64,000 nucleotides of DNA from JAJKJG01 sp036389455 (GCA_036389455.1 DASVPW010000119.1:8520-72519), one strand, 5' to 3'. Counted from the first letter of the stretch, positions 17,796 to 28,217 are shown. Notes: generated from the sequence alone by a model not told the origin. Numbers and translations: made by a program.

Positions 17796-18694
17796 CCGAA
17801 GCGGAACAGCGCGGCCGGGGTCCGCGACAGGACCGCCTCGCGCTCGGCGGCGTCCGGCACCATCGCATCGAGGAAGGCGCGCGCCTTCTTGTAGTTTTCG
17901 ACGGCCTCGAACTGCGTGTGCGGCCAGTCGCTGCCCCAGACGAGCCGGTCGACGCCAAGCGCGTCTCGCAGCATCGGATAGGCCTTGAGCGCCGTCGCCT
18001 CGCCGGCGCCGTCCTTGCCGTTGCGATAGGCGGCCGAGATCTTGACCCACGTGCGGCGCTGCGCGCCGGTCGTGAGGAGATGGCGGAAGCCTGGATCGTC
18101 GACGCCGAGCTTGGCGTCCGGCCGGCCGAAATGATCGACGACCACGTTCACGCCCGTCCGCAGCAGCGGGCCGACGATCGCCTCCAGGTCCTTCGCCTCG
18201 CGGTGCACCTCGACCTGCCAGCCGAGGTCGGCGACGCTCTTGAGGAGCGCCGGCCAGGGCTCAGCGTCGAAGGCCGGGACGGCCAAGCCGACGAGGTTGA
18301 GGCGGATGCCGACGACGCCCTGGCGGTCGAGGGCGGCGAGCTGGTCCTTCGTCGCCGTCGGCTCCACGACTGCGATGCCGCGCAAACGCGCCGGCGCGCC
18401 CGCGAGCCCCTCCAGGAGAAAGGAATTGTCGGTCCCCAGGAAGCTCGGCTGCACCAGCACGCCCCGGGACATCCCGTTCTCGTCGAGAACCCGCAGGTAG
18501 TCCGAAAGCGTCGCGTCGTAGTCCGGCGCATAGCGGCGCACGTCCGCGAGCTTCAGGCCGCGCCGGAAGATGTGGGCATGGCAATCGGTCGGCGCGGAGG
18601 TCTGGGCAAGCGCCGCAAAAGGAGCGCCCGCGGCAGCCGCGAGGAGGCCGGCGGCGACGGATCGACGGGTTGGGTTGTGGATTTCGCCTGCCAT
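17792..18694 (-). CDS. Exported amidohydrolase-family (TIM-barrel) hydrolase
   Basis: A 300-residue amidohydrolase_2-type protein related to 2-pyrone-4,6-dicarboxylate lactonases and similar TIM-barrel hydrolases. The metal or substrate motif TDCHAHIF lies just after a twin-arginine-like signal (NPTRRSVAAGLLAAAAGAPFAALAQ). Downstream are VDHFGRPD and WGSDWPHTQ, which carry the conserved His and Asp of the family. The start MAGEIHN at 18694 places the twin arginine correctly; earlier starts reach the tRNA-Pro. It probably hydrolyses a lactone or cyclic acid in the periplasm; the substrate is unknown. Confidence 0.8.
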   Translation of the reverse strand: MAGEIHNPTRRSVAAGLLAAAAGAPFAALAQTSAPTDCHAHIFRRGLKLADVRRYAPDYDATLSDYLRVLDENGMSRGVLVQPSFLGTDNSFLLEGLAGAPARLRGIAVVEPTATKDQLAALDRQGVVGIRLNLVGLAVPAFDAEPWPALLKSVADLGWQVEVHREAKDLEAIVGPLLRTGVNVVVDHFGRPDAKLGVDDPGFRHLLTTGAQRRTWVKISAAYRNGKDGAGEATALKAYPMLRDALGVDRLVWGSDWPHTQFEAVENYKKARAFLDAMVPDAAEREAVLSRTPAALFRFG

Positions 18695-18828
18695 CGCACG
18701 CTCTCCGCCGGCTCGGGACGCCGGCAGGCTAGCAGACTTTCGCGAGGACGGGACAGCCCGGCCCGCAAGCCCGTTTGCGGGGTTGCGACCGGGGAGCCCG
18801 AGGGCTACGTAACGCAACGGTTCGATGA

Positions 18829-18905
18829 CGGGGCGTAGCGCAGTCTGGTAGCGCATCTGCTTTGGGAGCAGAGGGTCGCAAGTTCAAATCTTGCCGCCCC
18901 GACCA
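18829..18905 (+). tRNA. tRNA-Pro (anticodon TGG)
   Basis: A complete cloverleaf of 77 bases with encoded CCA. The acceptor stem CGGGGCG pairs with CGCCCCG, the anticodon loop is TTTGGGA between TCTGC and GCAGA, and the T-arm contains GTTCAAATC. TGG reads proline CCA and wobble codons. Confidence 0.96.
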
Positions 18906-18932
18906 TCGCCCGCCTGGAACGGAAAACCGCGA

Positions 18933-19241
18933 ATGACGACCGCCCGCATCCACAAGCCTGCCAAGACCGCGATGCAGTCGGGCACCGCCCGCACCAAGCA
19001 GTGGCTCCTCGAGTTCGAGCGTGCCGAGCCGCGCGAGATCGAGCCGCTGATGGGCTGGACCTCGTCCGGCGACACCCGTCAGCAGGTCAAGCTGTGGTTC
19101 GACACCAAGGAGGAGGCGGTCGCCTACGCGACCCGCGAGGGCATCCCGTTCAGGGTCGAGGAGCCCGAGGTGGCCAAGCGGCGCACCATCGCCTACGCCG
19201 ACAACTTCAAGTTCAACCGCGTCGGCCAGTGGACGCACTGA
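18933..19241 (+). CDS. NADH dehydrogenase accessory subunit (NDUFS4-like, ETC complex I)
   Basis: A 102-residue protein of the ETC_C1_NDUFS4 family, the bacterial relative of the mitochondrial 18-kDa complex I subunit. It is found mainly in alphaproteobacteria. It begins MTTARIHKPAKTAMQSGTA, and the C-terminal half has the family stretch LMGWTSSGDTRQQVKLWFDT and AYADNFKFNRVGQWTH. It is expected to bind the peripheral arm of complex I at the cytoplasmic side. It lies between tRNA-Pro and tRNA-Arg with a terminator-like hairpin after it. Confidence 0.93.
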   Translation: MTTARIHKPAKTAMQSGTARTKQWLLEFERAEPREIEPLMGWTSSGDTRQQVKLWFDTKEEAVAYATREGIPFRVEEPEVAKRRTIAYADNFKFNRVGQWTH

Positions 19242-19246
19242 GACTT

Positions 19247-19273
19247 CCCTCTCCCCGTCCTGCGGGGAGAGGG
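19247..19273 (+). terminator. Hairpin after the complex I subunit gene
   Basis: An 11-bp perfect stem (CCCTCTCCCCG / CGGGGAGAGGG) with loop TCCTG lies six bases after the stop codon and 15 bases before tRNA-Arg. No long T-run follows. It shares its core with the palindrome at 11376, so it may be a repeated element doing terminator duty. Confidence 0.5.
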
Positions 19274-19288
19274 GTAGGATCGCCCGAC

Positions 19289-19365
19289 GGTCCCGTAGCT
19301 CAGCTGGATAGAGCAACTGCCTTCTAAGCAGTAGGTCGCAGGTTCGAGCCCTGCCGGGATCGCCA
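19289..19365 (+). tRNA. tRNA-Arg (anticodon TCT)
   Basis: A complete 77-base cloverleaf with encoded CCA. The acceptor stem GGTCCCG pairs with CGGGATC (one G-T pair), the anticodon loop is CTTCTAA between ACTGC and GCAGT, and the T-arm is GCAGGTTCGAGCCCTGC. It reads the rare AGA codon. Accessory-looking genes begin immediately beyond it. Confidence 0.96.
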
Positions 19366-19395
19366 GCCGTTCGGGCACGTGCCCCGCGGCGTGCG

Positions 19396-20187
19396 CTAGC
19401 CCCGCGCTTCCCCTTCCCGCTTCCGTGTCGACACGGCGACGACATGTTCGCCGGGCGAGGGAATGTACTCGATCGCGGTCGCCTTCTCGACATGATCCGC
19501 TGCCGTCGCCTTCTTGGCATGATGAAGCAGGAAGGCGACGGTCTGCTCGGCGGAGTCCAGGGCCAGGAGCGTACGTTTTGCGGTCGCCTGGGGAGCCGCG
19601 CTCACGGCTCCGGTCAGCTTCAGGATCCGCGATCGACCCAGGCTGGTGACCGCTTCGCGGGCGGTCTCGACGGTCCGGCGCAGATCGTCCGCCGCGGTGC
19701 CGAAGAGACCGAAGAGCGCGCGAAGCGACCGAAGCTGCTGGCTCAAGGCCTCGACCTTCATCTGTTCCTCGACGAGCCGCTGCTTGACCTGCCTTAGCTC
19801 CTTTTCCGTGGCCTGCGCGCGTTCATGGGTCGCGGCCTGCTCCGCGAGGGTTTTCAGCGCCTCGTCGGCCCGCCTGTTCGCCTCCGCGGCGAGCGCCTCG
19901 TTCCTGTCGGCCCGTTCGTTCGCGAGAGCGACGGCCACCTCGGCTTCCCTGGCATGCTTGCCGGCCGCCGAGGCGACCTCCTCCGCCTCGTTCGCCCGGA
20001 TGCCGGCGAGCCTCGCGCGTTCGGTGGCTGCCGCGCACAGCTCCTCGGCCTCTTTCGCGCGCTTGAGCGCAAAAGCGGCTCTTTCCTCGGCTTCGAGCAG
20101 CCGTTGCTGGAGATCGGGGCCCTGTTCCGGCATCTCTGGACGCTTCCGCAGGAGGGCAGGCAGATCAGCTCGTGGTCGTGGCGCCAT
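19396..20187 (-). CDS. Coiled-coil protein of unknown function
   Basis: A 263-residue protein I cannot assign. Residues about 20-150 are a long run rich in Ala, Glu, Arg and Lys (EAEERAAFALKRAKEAEEL and similar) with heptad-like spacing, typical of a continuous coiled coil. A second helical part follows (about 150-235, including LFGLFGTAADDLRRTVETAREAV), and then a short basic tail. No signal peptide or membrane segment is present. It is divergent from the methyltransferase gene, with about 100 bases between them. It may be a structural or scaffolding protein of the neighbouring glycan-modification genes; that is conjecture. Confidence 0.6.
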   Translation of the reverse strand: MAPRPRADLPALLRKRPEMPEQGPDLQQRLLEAEERAAFALKRAKEAEELCAAATERARLAGIRANEAEEVASAAGKHAREAEVAVALANERADRNEALAAEANRRADEALKTLAEQAATHERAQATEKELRQVKQRLVEEQMKVEALSQQLRSLRALFGLFGTAADDLRRTVETAREAVTSLGRSRILKLTGAVSAAPQATAKRTLLALDSAEQTVAFLLHHAKKATAADHVEKATAIEYIPSPGEHVVAVSTRKREGEARG

Positions 20188-20290
20188 CCGCCCTCGTCGC
20201 AGCCTGCACCGGACCTATAGACCAGTTGATCGGCTCCGCAAGCGACCCGGAGACGGCGATCGGGAGACGCATTGCCCACCGGAAGTCGCG

Positions 20291-21097
20291 ATGTTAGCAG
20301 GTCGGGCAGACCTCGGGGCGGAACGAATGGATCAAAAGCACAAAGCCCTCATCGCCCGGAACACGAGCGGGGGCGGCCTCACCCCGCACTCGCTCGGCAC
20401 ATGGGACGTGCTGTTCGACGCGCAGGCGACGAGAGGCGTTTCCGGGAGCTTTCTGGAGATCGGGGTCTGGACCGGAATCGGCTTGAGCGCCATGGGGATG
20501 CGCGCGGCCCCCGACGAGAAGATCGCCGGCATCGATCTGTACATCCAGCGCGACAAGGTGCGCGACAATTACGAAGCCCTGACCGGCCGGTCCTTCGAGA
20601 CCTTGCGCTTCTTCGAGAGATCGTCGCTCGCCGTCCGGAAAGCGGGGACGCTGCAGGCGGAGCATGGCTCGTTCCGCTGGATCCACATCGACGGAGAGCA
20701 TTCCTTCGACGCCGTCTGCAACGACCTCGAGTTCGCGATGGATCTCATGAAGGACGAAGGGATCGTCGTGGTCGACGACTTCTTCAACCTGGGATCGGCC
20801 GGGATCACCGAAGCGGTCTATTTCATGCTCGGGCGCCATCCCCACCGGCTACGGATGTTCCTCGCCGGCATGAACAAGGCCTATCTGGCGTCGCCCCGGC
20901 ACTTCGGCTTCTACCGCAGCTACTGCATCAACCATCTTTCGGACCGTCTGGAGGCGGACTTCGACGCGCCGATCACGATCGGCCGGAACGGCCATTCGAC
21001 CGAGATCGACTACCTGAGCTTTTTCGAGCGCATCGGAAACTACACCGCGATGGAGATCGGCAAGCTCCACGAGACGGTGCCCTTCGGCTTCATGTAA
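20291..21097 (+). CDS. Class I SAM-dependent methyltransferase
   Basis: A 268-residue methyltransferase of the Methyltransf_24 type. Motif I is GSFLEIGVWTGIGLSAMG, an acidic strand gives AGIDLY, and the family-typical HIDGEHSFDAVCNDLEFA is followed by DEGIVVVDDFFN. Relatives act in surface polysaccharide or antibiotic sugar methylation. Two starts are plausible: ATG at 20291, with GGAAG five bases ahead, or ATG at 20327, with GGGGCGGA ahead. I list the longer. A membrane acyltransferase follows 32 bases downstream, suggesting joint glycan decoration. Confidence 0.78.
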   Translation: MLAGRADLGAERMDQKHKALIARNTSGGGLTPHSLGTWDVLFDAQATRGVSGSFLEIGVWTGIGLSAMGMRAAPDEKIAGIDLYIQRDKVRDNYEALTGRSFETLRFFERSSLAVRKAGTLQAEHGSFRWIHIDGEHSFDAVCNDLEFAMDLMKDEGIVVVDDFFNLGSAGITEAVYFMLGRHPHRLRMFLAGMNKAYLASPRHFGFYRSYCINHLSDRLEADFDAPITIGRNGHSTEIDYLSFFERIGNYTAMEIGKLHETVPFGFM

Positions 21098-21129
21098 GCA
21101 AGGGCGCGCTCGCGCGAGTTGACCGCAAC

Positions 21130-22662
21130 GTGCCTGCGAACCTGACCGGGACGCCCGCGGGGTCGTTGCGATCGATCCAATACCTGCGCGGCCTCGCGGC
21201 CTTCATGGTCGTGCTCTACCACGCCGGGCACTACCTCGACGTCTATCGCGGCGACGCCTCGCTCAAGAGGTGGGACGCGCTCGGCCTCTACGGGGTCTCG
21301 ATCTTCTTCGCAATCTCCGGGTTCCTGATGGCGACCCTCGTGCGTCGCCAGGACCCGTCCGTGTTCATGGCGCACCGGATCGTGCGCATCTATCCGGCGC
21401 TGCTGATCGTCGTCGCCCTCTACGGCGCCGTCTCGGCCCTTGTCGGGCGGCCCTTCGTCCTCGATCCCGTCGCGCTCACCCTCGTTCCGGCCGGGCCGCG
21501 CTTCTATGCCCTCGACGTGGAGTGGACCCTCCTTTTCGAGGTCACGTTCTACGTCGCGCTGTTCCTCCTCGCCCTTGCGGGCGCGAGCCGGCACCTGGAG
21601 AAGGCGGCGCTCGCCTGGCTCGCCCTCATCCTCGTGGGCGCTCTCGCGCTGCCGGAATGGCAGGGAGACCTCACGCCGCCGATCCAGCGCCTGCCGGTGA
21701 TGAGCGCCTGCACGGGCTTCGCGGCCGGGCTCCTCATCCCGGCGGCGCTGAGGGCAGGGCTCGTTCCGGGTTGGACATGGCTCCTGGGGTGCGCGCTCGC
21801 GTTCCTGGCGACGGTCTTCCTCCCGGGCAACGACCGCTTCGTCGCGGGGCTCATCGCCGCCATGATCGTCGCTGGCGCGGTCCGGGCCGACCCGGGGCCG
21901 GGCGGGCAGGCGTTCGACCCGCTCAAGAAACTCGGGGACTGGAGCTACGCGCTCTATCTCTGCCACGTGCCGGCGATCCGGCTGACCTACCAGTACGCGC
22001 CCGCGGGCGCCGACACGAAGGCGCTCTGGCTCGGCGCGATCGCGGCGGCCTTGGGCGCGGGCGCGCTCGTCGGCACCCTCGACGTCCGGCTCTATCGTCA
22101 TGCCAAGCGGATCGTCGACCGCAGCCGGCCGGCGCCGCTGCGCCTGTGGGTCGGCGCCTATGTGGCGCTGTTCGCCGCGGTCGCGGCCTACGGCGCGCTC
22201 GACACTGCCGCAAAGGAGCGCCGGGCGCGTGCCGAGGAGGCGATCCTCGCCCGCCTCCCCGCGGGCTCGCTGCGCGACCCCGACGCGGCCCGCGCCGCCA
22301 TCGCGGCCGCCGGGCTTTCCGCCCGTGCCTCGCTCCGCGGCGAGGTGGGCGAGATCCAGCTCCTCGAAGGCGGCATGCTCGCGGTCCGCGGATGGCTCGC
22401 CGATCTCGACGATCCCGGCCGGGAGCTCGCCGTCGCCGTGTTCCACGACGGCGTCAAAGTCGCCTCCGCACGGCCCTGGCGCCGCCGGCCGGACGTGGCC
22501 GGCGCCCTCGGCCGCCCGGACCTCACTTCCGCCAGGATCGGCTTCGGCCTCGGCACGCGCCCGGTCCGCTGCCGGGAAGGGAGGGTGGTCGTCCTCGGCC
22601 TCGATCTTGCCGGCACCGCCCTGGTGCTGCCCGGGCGGACGGACATCGCCGGCTGCTCCTGA
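21130..22662 (+). CDS. Acyltransferase-3 family membrane protein with C-terminal soluble domain
   Basis: A 510-residue inner-membrane protein. The first ~340 residues have about ten membrane segments and the acyltransferase-3 signature IQYLRGLAAFMVVLYHAGHY, with the catalytic His near the N-terminus and ISGFLMATLV after it. The remaining ~150 residues are soluble and unfamiliar (about 360-510, with GEVGEIQLLEGGMLAVRGW). Such proteins O-acylate surface or secreted glycans using cytoplasmic acyl-CoA. GTG at 21130 is taken as the start because it is the last one before the signature; the upstream frame lies inside the methyltransferase gene. Confidence 0.84.
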   Translation: MPANLTGTPAGSLRSIQYLRGLAAFMVVLYHAGHYLDVYRGDASLKRWDALGLYGVSIFFAISGFLMATLVRRQDPSVFMAHRIVRIYPALLIVVALYGAVSALVGRPFVLDPVALTLVPAGPRFYALDVEWTLLFEVTFYVALFLLALAGASRHLEKAALAWLALILVGALALPEWQGDLTPPIQRLPVMSACTGFAAGLLIPAALRAGLVPGWTWLLGCALAFLATVFLPGNDRFVAGLIAAMIVAGAVRADPGPGGQAFDPLKKLGDWSYALYLCHVPAIRLTYQYAPAGADTKALWLGAIAAALGAGALVGTLDVRLYRHAKRIVDRSRPAPLRLWVGAYVALFAAVAAYGALDTAAKERRARAEEAILARLPAGSLRDPDAARAAIAAAGLSARASLRGEVGEIQLLEGGMLAVRGWLADLDDPGRELAVAVFHDGVKVASARPWRRRPDVAGALGRPDLTSARIGFGLGTRPVRCREGRVVVLGLDLAGTALVLPGRTDIAGCS

Positions 22663-22737
22663 GCGCCCAGCCCTCGCAATCCCGTCCTCCGGACCATACC
22701 TGCGCCTTGTCGCCCCTCGGCTGAAGGCAGGCCCCGC

Positions 22738-24570
<1,833 letters not shown>

Positions 24571-24638
24571 GCTCACCTTGCGGCCGGATCGTCGGCTGGC
24601 CTAAAGACCTCCGGAGTGCCTCATCCTCCGGAGCCGCG

Positions 24639-25793
24639 ATGCCCACCGATCCCACCCCCATTACCGCCTGGCTCGCCACCCAGCAGGACGCCATGCTGGC
24701 TCTCCTCGAGGAGGTCGTGAACGTCGACTCGGGCTCCTACGACAAGGCCGGGGTCGATGCCGTGGGGGAGCGCTTCCGGCGCTTCTTTTCCGAGCACGGC
24801 ATCGAGACGACGGTGATGCCGAACGAGGGCTTCGGCGACGCCATCAAGGCGCAGGTGCCGGGGGCGGGCGGGGGGAACAAGCCGATCGTGCTCATGGGCC
24901 ACCGCGACACGGTCTTCCCGAAGGGCGAGGCGGCGCGCCGCCCCTTCCGCATCGAGGACGGGCGCGCCTACGGGCCGGGCGTCTGCGACATGAAGGCCGG
25001 CCTCGTCATGAACGCGTTCGTGCTCGCGGCCTATCAGAAGTTCGGCGGGGCGCCGGCGCCGCTCGTCGGGCTCATCACCTCGGACGAGGAGATCGGCTCG
25101 CCCGCCTGCCGCCCGATCATCGAGGACACCGCGCGCGAGGCCCGCGCCGTGCTCAACTCCGAGCCGGGCCGCCCCTCCGGCAACGTCGTGACCGGCCGCA
25201 AGGGCGGCGTGTTCATGCGGATGGAGGTCTTCGGCAAGGCCGCGCATTCCGGCGGCAACTTCGAGCAGGGGGTGAGCGCCATCGGCGAGCTCGCGCACAA
25301 GATCGTGGCGCTGCACGCCATCACCGACATCTCGCGCGGGACCACCGTGAACGTCGGCCTGATCGGCGGCGGGCAGTCGGTCAACACCGTCGCGCCCTTG
25401 GCCGAGTGCCAGATCGACCTGCGCTACGTGACGCCGCCCGACCGCGCCGACGCCATGGCCCGCATCGAGGAGATTCTTTCGCGCGCGACCGTGCCAGGCA
25501 CGTCCGCGCGGCTCGAGATCAAGGGCGAGTTCAAGCCCCTCGTGCAGGACGAGCCCTCGAAGGCGCTGTTCGAGGCCTACCGGGCCGCGATGCGGCAGGT
25601 CGGGCGCGAGGTCGACGGCGAGTTCACGGGCGGCTGCGCCGATTCCGGCTTCACGGCGAGCGTCGGCTGCCCGACGCTGTGCGCCGTCGGCCCCGTCGGC
25701 GGCAAGGCGCATTCGCCGGAGGAGTACCTCGAGGTCGAGAGCTTCGTGCCGCGCGCCCAGGCGATGGCGTTGACCATCGCGCGGCTCGCCTGA
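24639..25793 (+). CDS. M20-family peptidase (glutamate carboxypeptidase/CPG2-like)
   Basis: A 384-residue zinc hydrolase. Metal-binding and catalytic motifs are MGHRDTVFPKGE (His and Asp), GPGVCDMKAGL (bridging Asp) and ITSDEEIGSPA (Glu pair), followed by a lid domain with KAAHSGGNFEQGVSA. The order and length match the carboxypeptidase G2/ArgE group. It likely removes a C-terminal glutamate or hydrolyses an acyl-amino acid. It is a different subtype from the M20 enzyme at 7149. It starts 68 bases after the ftsH-like gene; the gap contains two CCTCCGGAG copies. Confidence 0.87.
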   Translation: MPTDPTPITAWLATQQDAMLALLEEVVNVDSGSYDKAGVDAVGERFRRFFSEHGIETTVMPNEGFGDAIKAQVPGAGGGNKPIVLMGHRDTVFPKGEAARRPFRIEDGRAYGPGVCDMKAGLVMNAFVLAAYQKFGGAPAPLVGLITSDEEIGSPACRPIIEDTAREARAVLNSEPGRPSGNVVTGRKGGVFMRMEVFGKAAHSGGNFEQGVSAIGELAHKIVALHAITDISRGTTVNVGLIGGGQSVNTVAPLAECQIDLRYVTPPDRADAMARIEEILSRATVPGTSARLEIKGEFKPLVQDEPSKALFEAYRAAMRQVGREVDGEFTGGCADSGFTASVGCPTLCAVGPVGGKAHSPEEYLEVESFVPRAQAMALTIARLA

Positions 25794-25805
25794 GGGCTTG
25801 GGCTG

Positions 25806-26372
25806 CTACCGAACGGCGCGCGGGAGGTCGTCGAACAGCATCGGCGGCTCGGCCTTGAGCGCGCCTTCGATCTCGAGGAGGCGCAGCTTCGTCGCCGCGC
25901 CGCCCCGGGCCGAGAAGCCGCCGAGTTTCCCGCCCGCCGCCAGCACGCGATGGCAGGGCACCACGACCGGGAACGGGTTCTGGCCGAGGGCCTGGCCCAC
26001 GTCGCGGGCGAGCGCCGGGTCGCCGAGTTTTTTTGCGACCTCGCCGTAGGAGAGGGTCCGGCCCGGGCCGATGGTGCGGGCGACCTCGTAGACGCGGCGG
26101 TTGAAGGCCGGCACCGCTTCCATGTCGAGGGCGACGCCGGAGAGGTCGCGCGCCTCGCCGGCAAGAAGCGCGACGATGCCGTCGATCGCTCGCCGCACAT
26201 CCGGCGGCGGGGGAGCCTCGACGGCGTCCGGGAGCTTGCGCAGGAGCCGCGCCCGCGTCGCCGCCTCGCTCTTCTCCGGCAGGAGCACGGCGAGGACGCC
26301 GCGGGCGCCCCAGGCGACGGCGCATGGGCCGATCGCCGTGTCGAAGACGGCGAAATTCGGTTGGTTCGTCAT
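25806..26372 (-). CDS. ogt: Methylated-DNA--protein-cysteine methyltransferase
   Basis: A 188-residue Ogt/MGMT protein. The C-terminal DNA-binding domain contains RTLSYGEVAKKLGDPALARDVGQALGQNP and the acceptor-cysteine motif PCHRVLAAGGKLGGF. It repairs O6-alkylguanine by irreversible transfer of the alkyl group to that cysteine. The N-terminal domain is weakly conserved, as usual. It converges on the M20 peptidase gene with 12 bases between the stops. Confidence 0.92.
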   Translation of the reverse strand: MTNQPNFAVFDTAIGPCAVAWGARGVLAVLLPEKSEAATRARLLRKLPDAVEAPPPPDVRRAIDGIVALLAGEARDLSGVALDMEAVPAFNRRVYEVARTIGPGRTLSYGEVAKKLGDPALARDVGQALGQNPFPVVVPCHRVLAAGGKLGGFSARGGAATKLRLLEIEGALKAEPPMLFDDLPRAVR

Positions 26373-26427
26373 GGCCCGCTTATACCACCGCGTGAGCGGA
26401 GAGACCGCCCGAAACCTGCCGACCTCG

Positions 26428-26542
26428 CACTGTCATTCCCGGCGAGCCGAAGCGGAGCGAAGGCGAGGGAAGGGGATCCAAAGCCCTGCCGCCGCTTGAT
26501 CCCCTTCCCGGGCCGCTCCGCGGCCCGCCGGGGATGACAGTG
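26428..26542. repeat. Palindromic intergenic repeat, TGTCATTCCCGG type
   Basis: The ends CACTGTCATTCCCGGCG and CGCCGGGGATGACAGTG are inverted repeats with one mismatch, enclosing a GC-rich middle that has its own partial symmetry (GGGGATCC...GGATCAAG-like arms). The 115-base unit lies between the divergent ogt gene and a small hypothetical gene. A relative occurs at 48975. It looks like a REP/MITE-type element. Confidence 0.7.
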
Positions 26543-26630
26543 GTCAGCCCCGCCCTGCGTGCCGATTAGCCGCTTCTTAAGCCTGTTCGGCGAATCTACC
26601 CCGGAGTGCAGTTGCGTCGGAGTACCCGCC

Positions 26631-26975
26631 ATGCCGTCGTTCGGGCAAAACGTCGTGCCGTTCCGGAGCGCCCGGAGGGTCGCCTCGCCACGCCGCGACC
26701 AGAAGGGCCTGATGGAGACCGTCTATTCCGCCGGCTCCCTGCCGCTCCAGGCGGGCGACCGCGAGTCGAAGGTCATGGCGGCGCGCCTCCAGGTGTTCGG
26801 CTTCGTCGTCATCGACGAGATCCAGCCCGACGGGACGCTTCGGCGCCTGCGCCCCTCCGAATCGATCGAGGCCCGCACGGCCCGCCCCTGGCGGGTGTCG
26901 AAGCCGTCGTTCTCCGGCCTCGCCGTCGGCATCCCGGACGCCGACGGCTCGCTCTTCGAGCCGCAGCCGGCTTAG
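26631..26975 (+). CDS. Small hypothetical protein
   Basis: A 114-residue protein I do not recognise, soluble and without a signal peptide. The central part (about 35-75, SKVMAARLQVFGFVVIDEI) alternates hydrophobic and polar residues; the rest is basic and proline-containing. ATG at 26631 follows a short purine stretch. The region upstream is taken up by a palindromic repeat and the region downstream by another, so the gene stands alone. Codon use agrees with the genome, which supports it being real. Confidence 0.55.
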   Translation: MPSFGQNVVPFRSARRVASPRRDQKGLMETVYSAGSLPLQAGDRESKVMAARLQVFGFVVIDEIQPDGTLRRLRPSESIEARTARPWRVSKPSFSGLAVGIPDADGSLFEPQPA

Positions 26976-27036
26976 AGCCTGTTCGCCAGAATTGAATCGG
27001 CAGCTGCCAAGCGCCGGAGCTGTCTCACGCGGCAGA

Positions 27037-27221
27037 TGCGCTTCCCTCCCCCTTGCGGGGAGGGCCGACTCGGCCGAAGGCCGAGCGGGGTGGGGGTCGC
27101 AGGCGTAGAGCCCGGCGGTGAAAGTGGAGCTCTGTACGGGCCAAGAGGCTCGACGGTGCCGTTCCGTCTGACCCCGCGACCCCCACCCCTACCCCTCCCC
27201 GCAAGGGGGAGGGGAATGCGC
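27037..27221. repeat. Long inverted-repeat element with GGGGAGGG ends
   Basis: Left end GCGCTTCCCTCCCCCTTGCG and right end CGCAAGGGGGAGGGGAATGCGC are near-perfect inverted repeats. Inner arms GGTGGGGGTCGC (27090) and GCGACCCCCACCCC (27175) also pair. The left half contains GGGCCGACTCGGCCGAAGGC, which recurs at 63960. This fills most of the gene-free interval 26976-27269; I see no gene there. It is probably a non-autonomous repeat. Confidence 0.7.
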
Positions 27222-27269
27222 GTCCGGCGATTTGAGAGTCCCTTGCCGATATTCAGAGCGGATCGCGCT

Positions 27270-28217
27270 CTACGAAGACCATCCGTGCAGATACCGCTTC
27301 TCCAGCATCACGTGCACGCCCTTCGAGCCGTTGACGACCTGCGTGATCCTGAGGTCCGCGGCGAGGCTGCACAGAGCGTAGGCCTCCTGGTGCGAGAGGC
27401 CCGTGCGCGCCGCGACGAGGGCGAGCATGTCGCGCAGCGCGATCGTCACGCAGGTGTCGAGGTCCGGGTCGAAGGCCATGGTCATGACGTGGGTCGGCGT
27501 CTCGGCGATCGGCCACTCGAGCCGCATGTCGTCGCGCACGGTGAGCCGGAAGGTGCCGACGAGGCCGGTCTCGATCGCGGTGACGCAGACTTCGCCGTCG
27601 CCCTGGACCCCGTGGCCGTCGCCGGCCGAGAACAGCGCCCCGTCGACGTGGATCGGCAGATAGAGGGTCGTCCCGGCGACGAGCTCCTTGTTGTCGAGGT
27701 TGCCGCCGTTGCGCCGCGGCGGCAGGGTCGAGACGGCGCCCCAGGCCGGCGGCGGCGCGACCGCCATCACCCCGAAGAACGGCTTGAGCGGCAGCTCCAG
27801 CCCCCATGGCAGGCGCCCCGTCATTCGCTCCCGGTCGAGGGGGATGTGAATGAGGTGCATGTCCGGGAAGTCGTCGGGGAGCGCGCCCTTCAGGGGCGCC
27901 GAGTAGTTGTAGCCCCAATCGTAGTGGAGCCCGATCTCCTCGATCCCGACCTCCAGCACCTGCCCCGCCTTCGCGCCCCGCACCGCCACCGGCCCGGTGC
28001 AGATGTGCCCCGGCAGCTTCGGCCGGTGCGCCGCGTGCACGGCCGAAAGGGCAGGGGGCACCACGAGGGGAGGGGGCGGCATCATCTCCGGCCCGCCCGA
28101 CACGGTCGTGACCGTCACCGTGTCGCCGCTGTCGACCGTGAGGAGCGGCGCGAGGGCCGCGTCGAAATAGCCCCAGTGGACGGTCTCGGGCCCGGCCTCG
28201 ATGCGGTGGTGCGCCAT
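27270..28217 (-). CDS. Acetamidase/formamidase family protein
   Basis: A 315-residue FmdA/AmdA-family amidase. Family marks are PETVHWGYFDAALAPLLTVDSGD at the N-terminus, GPVAVRGAKAGQVLEVGIEEI in the middle and IHVDGALFSAGDGHGVQGDGEVC, which carries likely metal ligands. It hydrolyses short amides such as formamide or acetamide to ammonium and acid. Start MAHHRIEAGP at 28217 fits the family; a 19-residue upstream extension is Arg-rich and unlikely. It is divergent from the secreted MBL-fold gene. Confidence 0.9.
   Translation of the reverse strand: MAHHRIEAGPETVHWGYFDAALAPLLTVDSGDTVTVTTVSGGPEMMPPPPLVVPPALSAVHAAHRPKLPGHICTGPVAVRGAKAGQVLEVGIEEIGLHYDWGYNYSAPLKGALPDDFPDMHLIHIPLDRERMTGRLPWGLELPLKPFFGVMAVAPPPAWGAVSTLPPRRNGGNLDNKELVAGTTLYLPIHVDGALFSAGDGHGVQGDGEVCVTAIETGLVGTFRLTVRDDMRLEWPIAETPTHVMTMAFDPDLDTCVTIALRDMLALVAARTGLSHQEAYALCSLAADLRITQVVNGSKGVHVMLEKRYLHGWSS

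Noticed and set aside
18695..18856. Longer N-terminus for the exported amidohydrolase
   Set aside because: It would place 54 residues before the twin-arginine signal and overlap tRNA-Pro.
19366..22662. Integrated prophage or plasmid next to tRNA-Arg
   Set aside because: No integrase, phage or plasmid gene and no repeated tRNA end was seen; only accessory status is suspected.
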